Counted from the stretch's first letter, positions 33,075 through 42,254 are shown. The stretch: 47,822 nucleotides of DNA from Lachnoanaerobaculum saburreum DSM 3986 (GCF_000185385.1 NZ_GL622296.1:157245-205066), one strand, 5' to 3'. Notes: a model not told the origin generated them from the letters alone. Translations and numbers: made by a program.

Positions 33075-33935
33075 CTATTCCGGATCAGGTAAATCTTCAG
33101 TGTGAACAGCTACTTTACTTTTAGTCTTTTCCTGAATAATAAAATTATTGGATATTTGGTTTACAATATCATTAATTTTATCATTACTAATGTCGAAAAA
33201 CTTTTCTTTAAAAAATCTTTCTTTAACATCTTTAACTGTATTTTTACTTCCGGTTAATTGGTTAAGCCTATAAAAGTCGACTACTAAAGAATCGGTAGAC
33301 TTGAAACCATATTTAGTAATCATATTTTCGATATTTTTTCTTTCATCTAATGGAATTATAGTATCTGCAATTATATTTTTTATCCAATCACAATCTTGCT
33401 TCAGACTTATAATATTAGAGCCATCTAATTGAGCTACCTTCTGTAAATCCCTATATTTAGAGTTATCATATATATATAAATTATCTACCAGTGGTATTAC
33501 TTCCTTTAAATTTGATAAAGAGGTATTATAACGCCTTTCAATATCTTCTTTTGGTATACCATGACCACCTTTATTAACTCTGTCTGCAACTCTTTGAATA
33601 GCTAACTTTGAGCTTTCAAGTCCAATGTAATGTAACTTGATTTTAAAGCCTGACTTTTTTGCATTTAATATATTATTTATGATACTTCTTCCACTTAGTG
33701 TAGTTTCCTGATTGAATGAAATACCTCTTTTTATACAATCTTTAATTAAGCGTACAGCCTCTTTCATTGCTTCAGCTTGATCTTTAGCATTTCTCCAATC
33801 ACCACCATTAGCAACTAATATTTCATCAGAATTAATTCTGACACCTAAGTTATCATGATATATATAGGGCGTATTATATAATGTTGATTTCCCTGAACCG
33901 TTTACACCGGCAAAAATTGTATATGTTGGCTGCAT
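33075..33935 (-). CDS. Zeta-family toxin
   Basis: A kinase-like toxin of 286 residues. The P-loop is GVNGSGKST (10-18), N35-SDE follows, and the conserved substrate-site pair ET of NQETTLSG lies at about 77-78; an ERRYNTSL motif with Arg is near 138-145. Zeta toxins phosphorylate UDP-N-acetylglucosamine or related nucleotide sugars and block wall synthesis. The C-terminal 90 residues are an extra helical region unlike classic short zeta. The start shares a base with the antitoxin stop and has no own strong ribosome site, so it is translationally coupled. No lesion is visible. Confidence 0.85.
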   Translation of the reverse strand: MQPTYTIFAGVNGSGKSTLYNTPYIYHDNLGVRINSDEILVANGGDWRNAKDQAEAMKEAVRLIKDCIKRGISFNQETTLSGRSIINNILNAKKSGFKIKLHYIGLESSKLAIQRVADRVNKGGHGIPKEDIERRYNTSLSNLKEVIPLVDNLYIYDNSKYRDLQKVAQLDGSNIISLKQDCDWIKNIIADTIIPLDERKNIENMITKYGFKSTDSLVVDFYRLNQLTGSKNTVKDVKERFFKEKFFDISNDKINDIVNQISNNFIIQEKTKSKVAVHTEDLPDPE

Positions 33936-34147
33936 TAAAATATACCTTTATCAATTACTTCTCTAAATTGTTGGCTTAAAAATATATTACTAACAGAAGT
34001 AAAAAATTCAATCACATTTTTATCACCAATGGCAGTAAGTATATTATCTATACTTATATCCCATTCCGGGAATTTTTTACACTCTTCATATAATTCAAAT
34101 ATTTTAGAGACCACTTCTTCTTTACTAAGTTTTTTTTCTGTTTCCAT
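33935..34147 (-). CDS. Probable epsilon-like antitoxin of the zeta module
   Basis: A 70-residue, acidic, mostly helical protein that begins METEKKLSKEEVV, with AGGAG six bases before the ATG. It directly precedes and overlaps the zeta-type toxin gene, as expected for an antitoxin. Its sequence does not show a DNA-binding motif, in line with epsilon-type antitoxins that act only by binding the toxin. The family is assigned by position, size and charge rather than by motif. Confidence 0.7.
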   Translation of the reverse strand: METEKKLSKEEVVSKIFELYEECKKFPEWDISIDNILTAIGDKNVIEFFTSVSNIFLSQQFREVIDKGIF

Positions 34148-34193
34148 AAATAACTCCTGTTCTAAAAGATTTTGACAAGGAATAGCTTATAAT

Positions 34194-34304
34194 TTAATTA
34201 TCCTTATGATCATCATGAGTAATAAAAGGATTGTCCATAGTGACTATAAAAGGTATTCCTTGTTCTCTTAATGATTGTCTTAAAAACACATTCACAGCAC
34301 TTGA
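34194..34304 (-). pseudogene. relB/dinJ-type antitoxin remnant
   Basis: A 36-codon minus-strand frame bounded by stops reads SSAVNVFLRQSLREQGIPF followed by IVTMDNPFIT. This is the C-terminal part of the ribbon-helix-helix RelB/DinJ family (typical SAxNxFxRQxxRExGIPF). The N-terminal DNA-binding strand and the start are missing and no relE/yafQ toxin gene follows. A 9-bp inverted repeat CAAGGAATA/TATTCCTTG brackets it (about 34175-34183 and 34251-34259). Confidence 0.65.
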
Positions 34305-34347
34305 TTAAATATAATAGTTGTAAGGCAAGCTGTGACTTATTTCTGAT

Positions 34348-35835
34348 TTACAATGTTTTTATAAACCTGTCAAATGCTTCCTGTCCTTCTTCATCTCTTT
34401 TATATACTCCGGCACACTCAAGTACCTTTACAAATACCTTGCTGATTTCCGCCTGAACAATACTGTGAATATTTTCTTTTTCAAAGTTGTAATTATTTAT
34501 CCACTCATCCACCCAGTCCGCGTGCTTTTGCAACACTTCATTACTGCGTATATCCTTCTTATCAAGTATATACTCCTCAAGCTCTTCCATCTCTCTTTTC
34601 AATCTGGCAGGCAATACGGCAAGTCCCATTACCTCAATCAGACCGATATTTTCTTTCTTGATATGGTGAAGATCCGCTGAAGGATGATATACACCCCATG
34701 GACTCTTTTGTGTAGTGATATTATTTCTAAGTACCAGGTCAAGTTCGTACAGGTCTTTACGCATCCTTGCAATAGGCGTTATAGTGTTATGAGGTATTCC
34801 TTCAGTCTCACTGAATATAAATGCAGACTCATCACTGTAGGTTCTCCAACTTGTCAAAATATGGTCGGCCGCATCTACTATCCTGCCGATATCCTTGCCC
34901 TGAAGTCTGATAACGGACATAGGCCATTTTACAATTCCTGCATTCAAATCCTCATAACCTTTAAGTATAAAAGTCCTGTCATATGGTGCCTTTGCCATTG
35001 CAAATACATATCTTCCACCTTGAAAATGGTCATGACTTAAGATAGACCCTCCCACTACCGGAAGATCGGCATTTGAACCGGCTGTATAATGTGGGAAAAG
35101 CTTCACAAATTCAAGTAATTTCTGAAATACAGCCCTGTCAATCCTCATAGGCTTATGTTCTTTGTTTAAGATAATACAATGCTCATTGTAGTACACATAT
35201 GGCGAATACTGTAAAAAATAATCTTCGCCGTCCAATACTATCGGAATCACTCTAAGATTCTGCCTTGCAGGATGTGAGAAGGTTCCGGCATATCCCTCAT
35301 TTTCCATACACAGTAAGCAACTTGGATATCCTGACTTTTTTGCAGCTCCAGCCTTTGCAATATCTCTCGGATCCTTCTCAGGCTTTGAAAGATTGATAGT
35401 AATATCAATAGGACCGTACTCCGTATCGGTTACCCACTTCTCATCCTTGGCTATGCGATCCGCTCTTATATAGTTTGACCTTTTACTGAGCTTATAAAAA
35501 TAATCAGTTGCAAGTTTACTGTCTACACTGTATATTTCCTTAAATATTCTTCTTACAGTGGACGGCATCGGTGTCAGAAGCCCCATAATCTTAGTGTCAA
35601 AGAGATCTGTTGCAGTCACACTGTCGTCCTCAATAATTTTCTCTTTTACGGCAAAATCACACATATCCTTTAGAATATCTGCAAGCACTCTTTCTTCTTT
35701 GATTTCTTCTTTATCAAATTCCACTTGCTTAAACAAATCCAGTAAATTATTTGTTACAAATACTCTGTCGTCTTCATCCACCAAATGTTCTCTGATACCA
35801 TAAGCCACAAGCTCATTTATAAGTTTGTTAATCAT
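34348..35835 (-). CDS. galT: UDP-glucose--hexose-1-phosphate uridylyltransferase (class II GalT)
   Basis: A 495-residue cytoplasmic enzyme, the normal length of the Firmicute class II GalT, which exchanges UMP between UDP-glucose and galactose-1-phosphate in the Leloir pathway. Visible family segments are MINKLINELVAYGI at the N-terminus, PYVYYNEHCIILN, GGSILSHDHFQGG (the histidine-rich catalytic region) and the C-terminal CAGVYKRDEEGQ. AAGGAGCAGG stands before the ATG. galK and galE are not in the window. The chromate-type transporter genes upstream on the same strand are unrelated. Confidence 0.93.
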   Translation of the reverse strand: MINKLINELVAYGIREHLVDEDDRVFVTNNLLDLFKQVEFDKEEIKEERVLADILKDMCDFAVKEKIIEDDSVTATDLFDTKIMGLLTPMPSTVRRIFKEIYSVDSKLATDYFYKLSKRSNYIRADRIAKDEKWVTDTEYGPIDITINLSKPEKDPRDIAKAGAAKKSGYPSCLLCMENEGYAGTFSHPARQNLRVIPIVLDGEDYFLQYSPYVYYNEHCIILNKEHKPMRIDRAVFQKLLEFVKLFPHYTAGSNADLPVVGGSILSHDHFQGGRYVFAMAKAPYDRTFILKGYEDLNAGIVKWPMSVIRLQGKDIGRIVDAADHILTSWRTYSDESAFIFSETEGIPHNTITPIARMRKDLYELDLVLRNNITTQKSPWGVYHPSADLHHIKKENIGLIEVMGLAVLPARLKREMEELEEYILDKKDIRSNEVLQKHADWVDEWINNYNFEKENIHSIVQAEISKVFVKVLECAGVYKRDEEGQEAFDRFIKTL

Positions 35836-35900
35836 TACCTGCTCCTTAAAATAATCTATATCAAGTTAAAAATTATCTGTTTTTTAGCAATATTTTACTG

Positions 35901-36458
35901 TCAAAATTTTAAAATATTATATACAAGGTTCATTACTCCTGCAAAAGCCATCACAAATATCGGATTCTTATTATACTTTATCAAAAGTACCATGCATACA
36001 ATAAATATAACAACCATATGCAATCTGATACTTTCTATTGTCATCTCATTAAGCCCGAATGCCTGCATCAGTATCTTTACACCTGATATAGCAATCATTG
36101 CAACAACAGCCGGTCGCAAAACCGCCAGTATCGATTGCAGCATTGACAATTTCCTGTACTTCATATACAGCCACGCTATCACAGTCACAAGTATTAAAGC
36201 CGGCAATATACAGCCCAAAGTCGCCGCCACTGCACCGAATACTCCTGCAATCCTTATCCCGACAAATGTAGCCGAATTTATCGCAATAGGTCCCGGTGTC
36301 ATCTGTGATATGGTAATAAGGTCGCCAAACTCCGCCGCACTGAGCCAGTGATGTGTACTTACAACTTCACTCTCTATAAGCGGCATAGCGGCATAACCGC
36401 CTCCAAAGCTGAATGCACCTATCTTAAGAAAGCTTATAAAAAGTTTCAGATAAATCAT
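35901..36458 (-). CDS. CHR-family chromate transporter, second half-size subunit
   Basis: A 185-residue membrane protein with a single CHR domain: GAFSFGGGYAAMPLI near the N-terminus and ISQMTPGPIAINSATFVG, the family signature. The frame opens at 36512, but the ATG at 36458 overlaps the stop of the first subunit (ATGA) and gives a normal CHR start, MIYLKLFISFLKIG. Short-chain CHR proteins work as pairs in which two half proteins with opposite topology replace one long ChrA. Export of chromate or another oxyanion is the family role; the physiological substrate here is unknown. Confidence 0.85.
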   Translation of the reverse strand: MIYLKLFISFLKIGAFSFGGGYAAMPLIESEVVSTHHWLSAAEFGDLITISQMTPGPIAINSATFVGIRIAGVFGAVAATLGCILPALILVTVIAWLYMKYRKLSMLQSILAVLRPAVVAMIAISGVKILMQAFGLNEMTIESIRLHMVVIFIVCMVLLIKYNKNPIFVMAFAGVMNLVYNILKF

Positions 36459-37012
36459 ACGGCCTTCTTTCCGGCCTGTACTAAAGTCTTTATAACGCCT
36501 ATAAAAATACATAACAATATAATGTATATTATATTTATTTTAAAATATAGACTAAGTACAAAAACTGTCGCCATTATAATAGAACTTATTCTGTTTGCCT
36601 TTACAATATCAAAGCCCATCTGAATACTGACTGAAGCTATTACCGCTCCCACGCCTGCCTGCATACCGTCCAAGATATACGCTATAAATCTGTTTTCTCG
36701 AAACAATGTATAAAATACCGATATAATGGATATTATAATAAACGGAGGAATAACGGTTGCAACAGTAGCCACCAATACTCCGATTATACCTGCAAGCTTA
36801 TAGCCCACCACTATTGCACCGTTAACTGCAATAGCTCCGGGAGCGGACTGTGCAATAGCCACCAGGTCAAGCATCTCATCTTCTTCAATCCAATGACATT
36901 CATCTACAAACTTATTCTTCATCAGAGTGACTATCACATATCCTCCGCCAAAGGTGAATGCACTTAGATACAATGTAGATAAAAAGAGATTGATAAGAAC
37001 CTTTTTATTCAT
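36455..37012 (-). CDS. CHR-family chromate transporter, first half-size subunit
   Basis: A 185-residue CHR-domain membrane protein with AFTFGGGYVIVTLM and IAQSAPGAIAVNGAIVVG as the conserved motifs. It overlaps the aldo/keto reductase gene upstream by eight bases and the partner subunit downstream by four, so three genes are coupled. Its sequence differs from the partner enough to be an old duplication. Confidence 0.85.
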   Translation of the reverse strand: MNKKVLINLFLSTLYLSAFTFGGGYVIVTLMKNKFVDECHWIEEDEMLDLVAIAQSAPGAIAVNGAIVVGYKLAGIIGVLVATVATVIPPFIIISIISVFYTLFRENRFIAYILDGMQAGVGAVIASVSIQMGFDIVKANRISSIIMATVFVLSLYFKINIIYIILLCIFIGVIKTLVQAGKKAV

Positions 37013-38003
37013 TGTCCTTCACAACCTTGTCTATTTTCTCTAATTCCTCATCACAAAACTCTATATTCCTTATAGCGGCTATGTTGTCAAGCACCTGCTC
37101 GGCCTTTGATGCACCTATCAGTACAGATGTTACAATATCATCTTTTAATATCCAAGCCAGAGCCATCTGTGCAAGACTTTGATTTCTTGACTTTGCCATT
37201 TCATTCAATTCTCTTATAGCATTTAATTTTTTATCTGTCAGATTATCAGTCTTTAGAAATCTTCCGTCAGTTGCTATTCTGCTGTCACTTGGCACACCGT
37301 TTAAGTATCTGTCTGTAAGAAGTCCCTGTGCAAGAGGACTGAATGAAATGATACCTTTCTTAAGTTTAGCCGCCATATTCTTTAAACCGTTATTTTCAAT
37401 AGTTCTGTCAAATATTGAATATCTGTTTTGATTTATAATAAACGGCACATGGAGTTCCTCCAAAATCTTTGTGGCCTGCTCCAAGGTCTCACCGTCATAG
37501 TTTGACAGACCCACATAAAGTGCCTTACCGCTGTTTACTATCTGTGCCAATGCACCACAGGTTTCTTCAAGCGGTGTGTGCTTATCCATTCTGTGGTGAT
37601 AGAATATATCTACATACTCAAGCCCCATTCTCTTTAGACTTTGGTCAATACTTGCAATAAGATATTTTCTGCTTCCGAAGTCTCCATAAGGACCGTCCCA
37701 CATAGTATAGCCTGCCTTAGTGCTGATAAGTAACTCATCCCTGTACTTTCCCATATCTTCTTTTAGGATAATGCCGAAATTCTTTTCTGCACTTCCCGGA
37801 GCGGGACCGTAGTTGTTGGCAAGGTCAAAATGTGTGATACCGTTGTCAAATGCAGTAAATATGATTTCCTTCATATTTTCAAGATTTGAGTGATCACCGA
37901 AATTGTGCCACAGTCCAAGTGATACAAGCGGCAGCTTAAGTCCGCTGTTTCCACAGTGAGCATATCTCATCTGCTCATATCTGTCTTTACTTGCATAATA
38001 CAT
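37005..38003 (-). CDS. Aldo/keto reductase (YghZ/Kv-beta-like)
   Basis: An NADPH-dependent oxidoreductase of 332 residues with the AKR tetrad: D60 and Y65 in FDLANNYGP, K96 in STKAG and a His in YHHRMD (136-137). PGSAEKNFG and the C-terminal VLIGASKAEQVLDN, which binds the cofactor phosphate, place it near YghZ/GpR-type reductases that reduce small aldehydes such as methylglyoxal or L-glyceraldehyde-3-phosphate. AAAGGAG precedes the ATG. It overlaps the first chromate transporter gene, so an oxyanion or carbonyl stress operon is conceivable. Confidence 0.88.
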   Translation of the reverse strand: MYYASKDRYEQMRYAHCGNSGLKLPLVSLGLWHNFGDHSNLENMKEIIFTAFDNGITHFDLANNYGPAPGSAEKNFGIILKEDMGKYRDELLISTKAGYTMWDGPYGDFGSRKYLIASIDQSLKRMGLEYVDIFYHHRMDKHTPLEETCGALAQIVNSGKALYVGLSNYDGETLEQATKILEELHVPFIINQNRYSIFDRTIENNGLKNMAAKLKKGIISFSPLAQGLLTDRYLNGVPSDSRIATDGRFLKTDNLTDKKLNAIRELNEMAKSRNQSLAQMALAWILKDDIVTSVLIGASKAEQVLDNIAAIRNIEFCDEELEKIDKVVKDNE

Positions 38004-38020
38004 AAAAAACTCCTTTCAAA

Positions 38021-38680
38021 TCAATCTTCAAATTCTTTGAACATCATTATAAAAATATTTATCATAGCCAATGCGGCAAGTAATATAGCCTTTTCAGCCA
38101 TAAACTTCACTGTAAAATATCCTATTGCAGTACCCAGTATAAAAACCGATATACATACATAGTAATATAAACCTTTTTCTATAGCATCTTTATCTCCGGA
38201 CTTTATCCCATGATATAGATTCTGAGTTCCGTTTTTCAGATTACCTGTACACATGGTGGTAGCTATAGCTGTGCCCCTTATCTTCGGAAAGGTGGCAAAC
38301 TGTATTCCCGATATCATAGATATTATGGAATTGGCTACTCTGTTCATTTCCTGCGGCAAAAATCCCACTACTATAAATGCACATATCTCAAGCAATACAA
38401 GTATCTGTCTCCAATGCACCATATTGATTCTTTCTTTTCTATATTTTATCATCTCACATATGCCCACACCTACAGCAAATGATACTATAGGTATCAGATA
38501 ATTGACAGCTTCAAAAAACTTTCCTTCACATACCTTAAGTGCCATCAATATAATATTTCCGGTTTCGGCATTTGCAAAAACCTTTCCACGATTTATATAT
38601 GAATATGCATCCATAAATCCACCTGAAAGTGCCAAAAATATTCCAACCATTATGGACTCCGATATCTGCCATTTCTTCAT
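38021..38680 (-). CDS. DUF1275 (YoaK-family) membrane protein
   Basis: A 219-residue protein with six hydrophobic helices. SGGFMDAYSYINRGKVFANA and the later MCTGNLKN match the conserved DUF1275 pattern (GxxDAxxY, TGN). Function of the family is unknown. It lies 17 bases upstream of the aldo/keto reductase on the same strand and is probably the first gene of that operon. AGAGGAAAG stands before the ATG. Confidence 0.85.
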   Translation of the reverse strand: MKKWQISESIMVGIFLALSGGFMDAYSYINRGKVFANAETGNIILMALKVCEGKFFEAVNYLIPIVSFAVGVGICEMIKYRKERINMVHWRQILVLLEICAFIVVGFLPQEMNRVANSIISMISGIQFATFPKIRGTAIATTMCTGNLKNGTQNLYHGIKSGDKDAIEKGLYYYVCISVFILGTAIGYFTVKFMAEKAILLAALAMINIFIMMFKEFED

Positions 38681-38747
38681 AGTCTTTCTTTCCTCTTTAT
38701 CTATATCACTCTATTTTAGAACAAATTTTACATAAATAAAAGTAATA

Positions 38748-38778
38748 AAAAAGTATAACCCGAAACAGGCTATACTTT
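38748..38778 (-). terminator. Terminator of the last lipoprotein gene of the array
   Basis: AAAGTATAACC (38750-38760) pairs with GGCTATACTTT (38768-38778, one mismatch) and ends in a T-run on the minus strand. Confidence 0.8.
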
Positions 38779-38783
38779 CTTAT

Positions 38784-39524
38784 CTAATTTAAACTTGTAA
38801 ATCCGTCAAGAGCCTTCTGTGCCTTCTCTTCAGAAGTACTGCTGGCTGTAATGATAGCCATAAAGTTTCCAGATTTAATATAAATCTGCTTTCTATATAC
38901 AGTATAATCACCACTTGTATCGGTAGCATTCAGTGAAATAGTCTCTTTGCCGTTAAACTTCGCCTTATCACTTTCCACACTTACATTAACCATACCTGCC
39001 GACTTATACTGCTTTTGCAGCTTGTCTACCACATTTTCAAGCTCAGTCTCATTTTCAAAAGGTGTACCCATCTTCTCAATAACAACATTTACACTGCTTA
39101 CACCTTTACCGTTCTCGCTGGTAGCATATACATCCATATATATACTGCTGTCCGCCTCCTCCTGTGACATACCTGACTGCTTGATAAAAATATCTCTCAT
39201 CTGTGCAATATTGTCTCTGCTTTGCATCTTGTAACCGTTGGCAGTCGCATCAAACTTGATATTGAAGACAGTATTGGTATATACATTATTTTCTTTCCTC
39301 CCTCTGTAATACTGTATATCGTCTTCCGCATGGCTCTCCTCCTTGATAACTGCCGCCTCAGTAGTGGTTTCCTGTGTAGTAGGAGCCTCAGTCGTGGTAG
39401 GTGCAACCGTAGTGGTTTCAGCCACTGTGTCGGTATTTGCCGTACTTTCCTTCTTAGCATCATTGCTACAGGCAGTTATCATCACTGTTAAAAACAATAA
39501 AGGTATAAAAATATTTTTTTTCAT
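38784..39524 (-). CDS. Array lipoprotein 6 (one array domain)
   Basis: A 246-residue lipoprotein. The signal ends in an ITAC lipobox (C19); a long Thr/Glu/Ala-rich spacer follows (20-75). One copy of the array domain fills the rest: NVYTNTVFNIKFDATANGYKM opens it, then KFNGKETISLNATD, YRKQIYIKSGNFMAII and a final KALDGFTSLN. GGAG lies seven bases before the ATG. It is separated from the other array genes by 179 bases and its own terminator follows, so it may be a separate transcript. Function is unknown; it probably binds something at the outer face of the membrane. Confidence 0.75.
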   Translation of the reverse strand: MKKNIFIPLLFLTVMITACSNDAKKESTANTDTVAETTTVAPTTTEAPTTQETTTEAAVIKEESHAEDDIQYYRGRKENNVYTNTVFNIKFDATANGYKMQSRDNIAQMRDIFIKQSGMSQEEADSSIYMDVYATSENGKGVSSVNVVIEKMGTPFENETELENVVDKLQKQYKSAGMVNVSVESDKAKFNGKETISLNATDTSGDYTVYRKQIYIKSGNFMAIITASSTSEEKAQKALDGFTSLN

Positions 39525-39703
39525 ATCAATACTCCATGTAATATACTCTTTTACATATAGTAAAATTTGTATGTGATTACTTTCTGATAAAATATTACAA
39601 CAATATGATTAAAATGTAAATATTTTTTTAACCCAAGCTTGTTTAATTGTTAAGAAAAATAATATATAATTTTAAAATCTGTCTTAAAATACTTTTATTA
39701 ACC

Positions 39704-40372
39704 TTATTTTGCCTTTGTGAACATATTTAAACAGTCAGTTATACCCTGTTCATTTGTATCATTTACAACTACAACTGCCACATGATCACCTGACTTTATA
39801 AAGACCTGTGTATGATACTGTGTCATATCACCTGAATTCAGCTTTGCATTAAGGCATGGAGCATCTTCTCCTAAAAATTTTATTGTAGAGCTTTCTATCT
39901 TCAGGTTTTCCTCACCTACTCCCTCATTGTCCTTCTTTATTGTAGCTACATTTTCATCTATATAAGATTTTATATCTATATTATCTTTTAAAACACCGAA
40001 CATTACAACTCTTGTATAACTGTCATTGTATGCGTACATTTCCAATGTGTCATCATTTGACATCTTCCTCATTTCATTAAATTCTTCCGCACCCGCCATT
40101 ACCATACCGGCAGCCTTGGCATCAAACTTTATATTGAATTCATCATTTGTATACACATCACCGTCAAGTGAGCCCTTTATTTTTGCAGCTTCAGCACTTA
40201 CAGTTTCCTCACTGCTTTCTGAATCAGCCGCACTGCTTGCTTCAGTACTTGTGACACTGCTTTCTACAGTGCTTCCTTTTGTAGTTTCCGCCTTGTTGGC
40301 ACCGCAAGCTGTAAAAAAAAGTGCCGATACCGTCAAAATCCCCGTTGCTATAAGTTTAAAATTTTTTCTCAT
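39704..40372 (-). CDS. Array lipoprotein 5 (one array domain)
   Basis: A 222-residue lipoprotein with an FTAC lipobox, a Ser/Glu/Ala-rich spacer (about 25-65) and one array domain: DVYTNDEFNIKFDAKAAGMVM, a middle TRVVMFGVLKDNID strand pair, IKFLGEDAPCLNAK, YHTQVFIKSGDHVAVVVV and CLNMFTKAK at the end. AGGAGG precedes the ATG. It lies 19 bases after the SseB-like gene and is closest in sequence to the lipoprotein at 41559-42194 (both have SVLFG/VVMFG, FLGEDAPC/FLGKDAPC and YHTQVF). The pair flanks the SseB-like gene and looks like a recent duplication. Confidence 0.75.
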   Translation of the reverse strand: MRKNFKLIATGILTVSALFFTACGANKAETTKGSTVESSVTSTEASSAADSESSEETVSAEAAKIKGSLDGDVYTNDEFNIKFDAKAAGMVMAGAEEFNEMRKMSNDDTLEMYAYNDSYTRVVMFGVLKDNIDIKSYIDENVATIKKDNEGVGEENLKIESSTIKFLGEDAPCLNAKLNSGDMTQYHTQVFIKSGDHVAVVVVNDTNEQGITDCLNMFTKAK

Positions 40373-40391
40373 TTTTCCTCCTGAATCTACT

Positions 40392-41546
40392 TTAACTCTT
40401 TTTATACAGTGGCGTCGGATTCATCTCATCTTTAGCAAAATCCGCCTGTTTTAAGGTCACAAAATCCAGATATACCACTTCTCTTAAAAGGTCTCTGCAA
40501 CTGTTATAAATATCTTTATAATACTTTCTTACATCGCTGTCATCTATATCCGTTATTATAAGATATGACTTTGTACCTGTCTCATCCACTCTAAGCATCA
40601 TATCTATTAAATTTATCTCGCTGTGAGCATTTCCGAATGCGACCAATCTCTTTTTTATAGCCGCTACTTCTTCATTATCAGGCGGATACCCCAAAAAAAT
40701 TTTCTCTCCGCCCTTTGCAACCTTTGTTTCTATTTTGGCATCACCGAACTGACTTTGATATCCGGATGAATTCACTATATTATTGATATTTTCCGAATTC
40801 ATATAGAACGACTGCGGACCGTAAGGATTGATAATAAATCCGCCTTCACCTTTTAAAAATCCCACAATATCGGGAAAGCTTTCAATAATTGTTTCCATTT
40901 TCCAATTTATCGCTCCCATATCCGACCATTTTTTCAAGGCGACCCAGTCTGTAAATACGGGAAGTGCATTTATTCCGCCTTGAAGTTCGATACCGTAGAT
41001 ATCTATCTTTGTATTTTTTTTCAAAACCGTACTGCCGCTTCCTTTAAAATCTTCAGACATTCTCACAGGCAACAGATAATGTGACATTACCATCTCTCTG
41101 AAAAACAGATTTATAAAGTCTTCATCATTATAGTTATTATCATATTCGTATAAAAGACCAAGTATATAAGGATTTTCTACAGCCTTGTTCACATCGGATT
41201 CTATTTGAAAGTCTATATTTGTAATCAAGGCGTATTTAAAATCATCACCCTTATCTATACTTTCAAACCCTATATTTGCATACGCATCCGTAACAGATTC
41301 GCAATCATTGCCTGCACTGTCTATAAGCCTTGCTATCTTTAGATGAGATACTTTTCCATCTTTAAACAGTACGGTAACATCCTCTTTTTTTACAGTACCG
41401 TAAACATCACCTTCAAGCAGTATACTTCCCTCGTCTTTACTGCCCTTTACCAACATGGTAAATCTTCCCTTAACTACTTTGTTTTCTTTATTATAATCAA
41501 CACTTTTTTCGGATAAAAAAGCATCTTTTATCTTATCCCAAAACAT
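40392..41546 (-). CDS. SseB-domain protein embedded in the lipoprotein array
   Basis: A 384-residue protein without signal peptide, so cytoplasmic. The middle (about 135-265) resembles the SseB N-terminal domain, with LPVFTDWVALKKWSD and GFIINPYGP; the last third (about 290-380) resembles the SseB C-terminal domain, with FLGYPPDNEEVAAIKKRL and YLIITDIDDSD. The first 110 residues are extra and unassigned. SseB-like proteins were named for serine sensitivity and often accompany secretion or immunity gene families; a mechanism is not settled. GGAG precedes the ATG; spacing to both flanking lipoprotein genes is 12-19 bases, so all are one operon. It is the only cytoplasmic product of the array. 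Confidence 0.75.
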   Translation of the reverse strand: MFWDKIKDAFLSEKSVDYNKENKVVKGRFTMLVKGSKDEGSILLEGDVYGTVKKEDVTVLFKDGKVSHLKIARLIDSAGNDCESVTDAYANIGFESIDKGDDFKYALITNIDFQIESDVNKAVENPYILGLLYEYDNNYNDEDFINLFFREMVMSHYLLPVRMSEDFKGSGSTVLKKNTKIDIYGIELQGGINALPVFTDWVALKKWSDMGAINWKMETIIESFPDIVGFLKGEGGFIINPYGPQSFYMNSENINNIVNSSGYQSQFGDAKIETKVAKGGEKIFLGYPPDNEEVAAIKKRLVAFGNAHSEINLIDMMLRVDETGTKSYLIITDIDDSDVRKYYKDIYNSCRDLLREVVYLDFVTLKQADFAKDEMNPTPLYKKS

Positions 41547-41558
41547 ATATACTCCGAG

Positions 41559-42194
41559 TTACTGCGCTTTTGTAAAGACGTTCAAACAGTCTTTGATAAC
41601 CTTTTCATCTTTAGCATTTATAACTATAACGGATACATCCTTTCCGGACTCTAAAAATACCTGTGTATGATACTGTGTAACACCGTTTGCAGTCAACTTT
41701 GCATTTATACAAGGAGCATCTTTACCCAAAAATTTTATAGTGGTACTTTCCGCCTTAATATCTCCTGCACCCTCATTATCCTTATTGATTCTTGCTATAT
41801 TTCCGTCAATATAGGCCTTTAAATCCGAAGTTATATTCACAAGTCCGAATAATACCGAGCTGCTGTTTGCAGTATCATGTGCATACATCTTCAATGTATC
41901 ATCATGCGTCTTTTTTTGCATATCGCTAAGATCCTCGGCACTTACCATCTCCATATTTACAGCTTTTGCATCAAACTTTATATTAAATGCCTTATTGGTA
42001 TATACACTGCCGTCATATGTACCGTTCATATCCTCAGTACTTGCACTCTCAGCGGTGCTTTCTACCGTACTTGCGACAGGACTCTCCGTCTTACTTTCAG
42101 CTTTACTCTCAGCCTTGTTACCTTTACAAGCAGTCATGGAAAGAGCAGACAAAACAATAACACCTACCATTATAAATTTAAAATTTTTCTTCAT
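41559..42194 (-). CDS. Array lipoprotein 4 (one array domain)
   Basis: A 211-residue lipoprotein. The frame opens at 42212, but the ATG at 42194 directly follows AGGAGGAAAA and gives MKKNFKFIMVGVIVLSALSM before the MTAC lipobox. After a Ser/Glu-rich spacer one array domain runs from SVYTNKAFNIKFDAKAVNM to CLNVFTKAQ, with IKFLGKDAPCINAK and YHTQVFLESGKDVSVI inside. It is the near twin of the lipoprotein at 39704-40372. Confidence 0.75.
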   Translation of the reverse strand: MKKNFKFIMVGVIVLSALSMTACKGNKAESKAESKTESPVASTVESTAESASTEDMNGTYDGSVYTNKAFNIKFDAKAVNMEMVSAEDLSDMQKKTHDDTLKMYAHDTANSSSVLFGLVNITSDLKAYIDGNIARINKDNEGAGDIKAESTTIKFLGKDAPCINAKLTANGVTQYHTQVFLESGKDVSVIVINAKDEKVIKDCLNVFTKAQ

Positions 42195-42254
42195 TTTTCC
42201 TCCTATATGCAAAATATACTTTTGCTTTAGTATACCACATAAATTTTATTTTAT

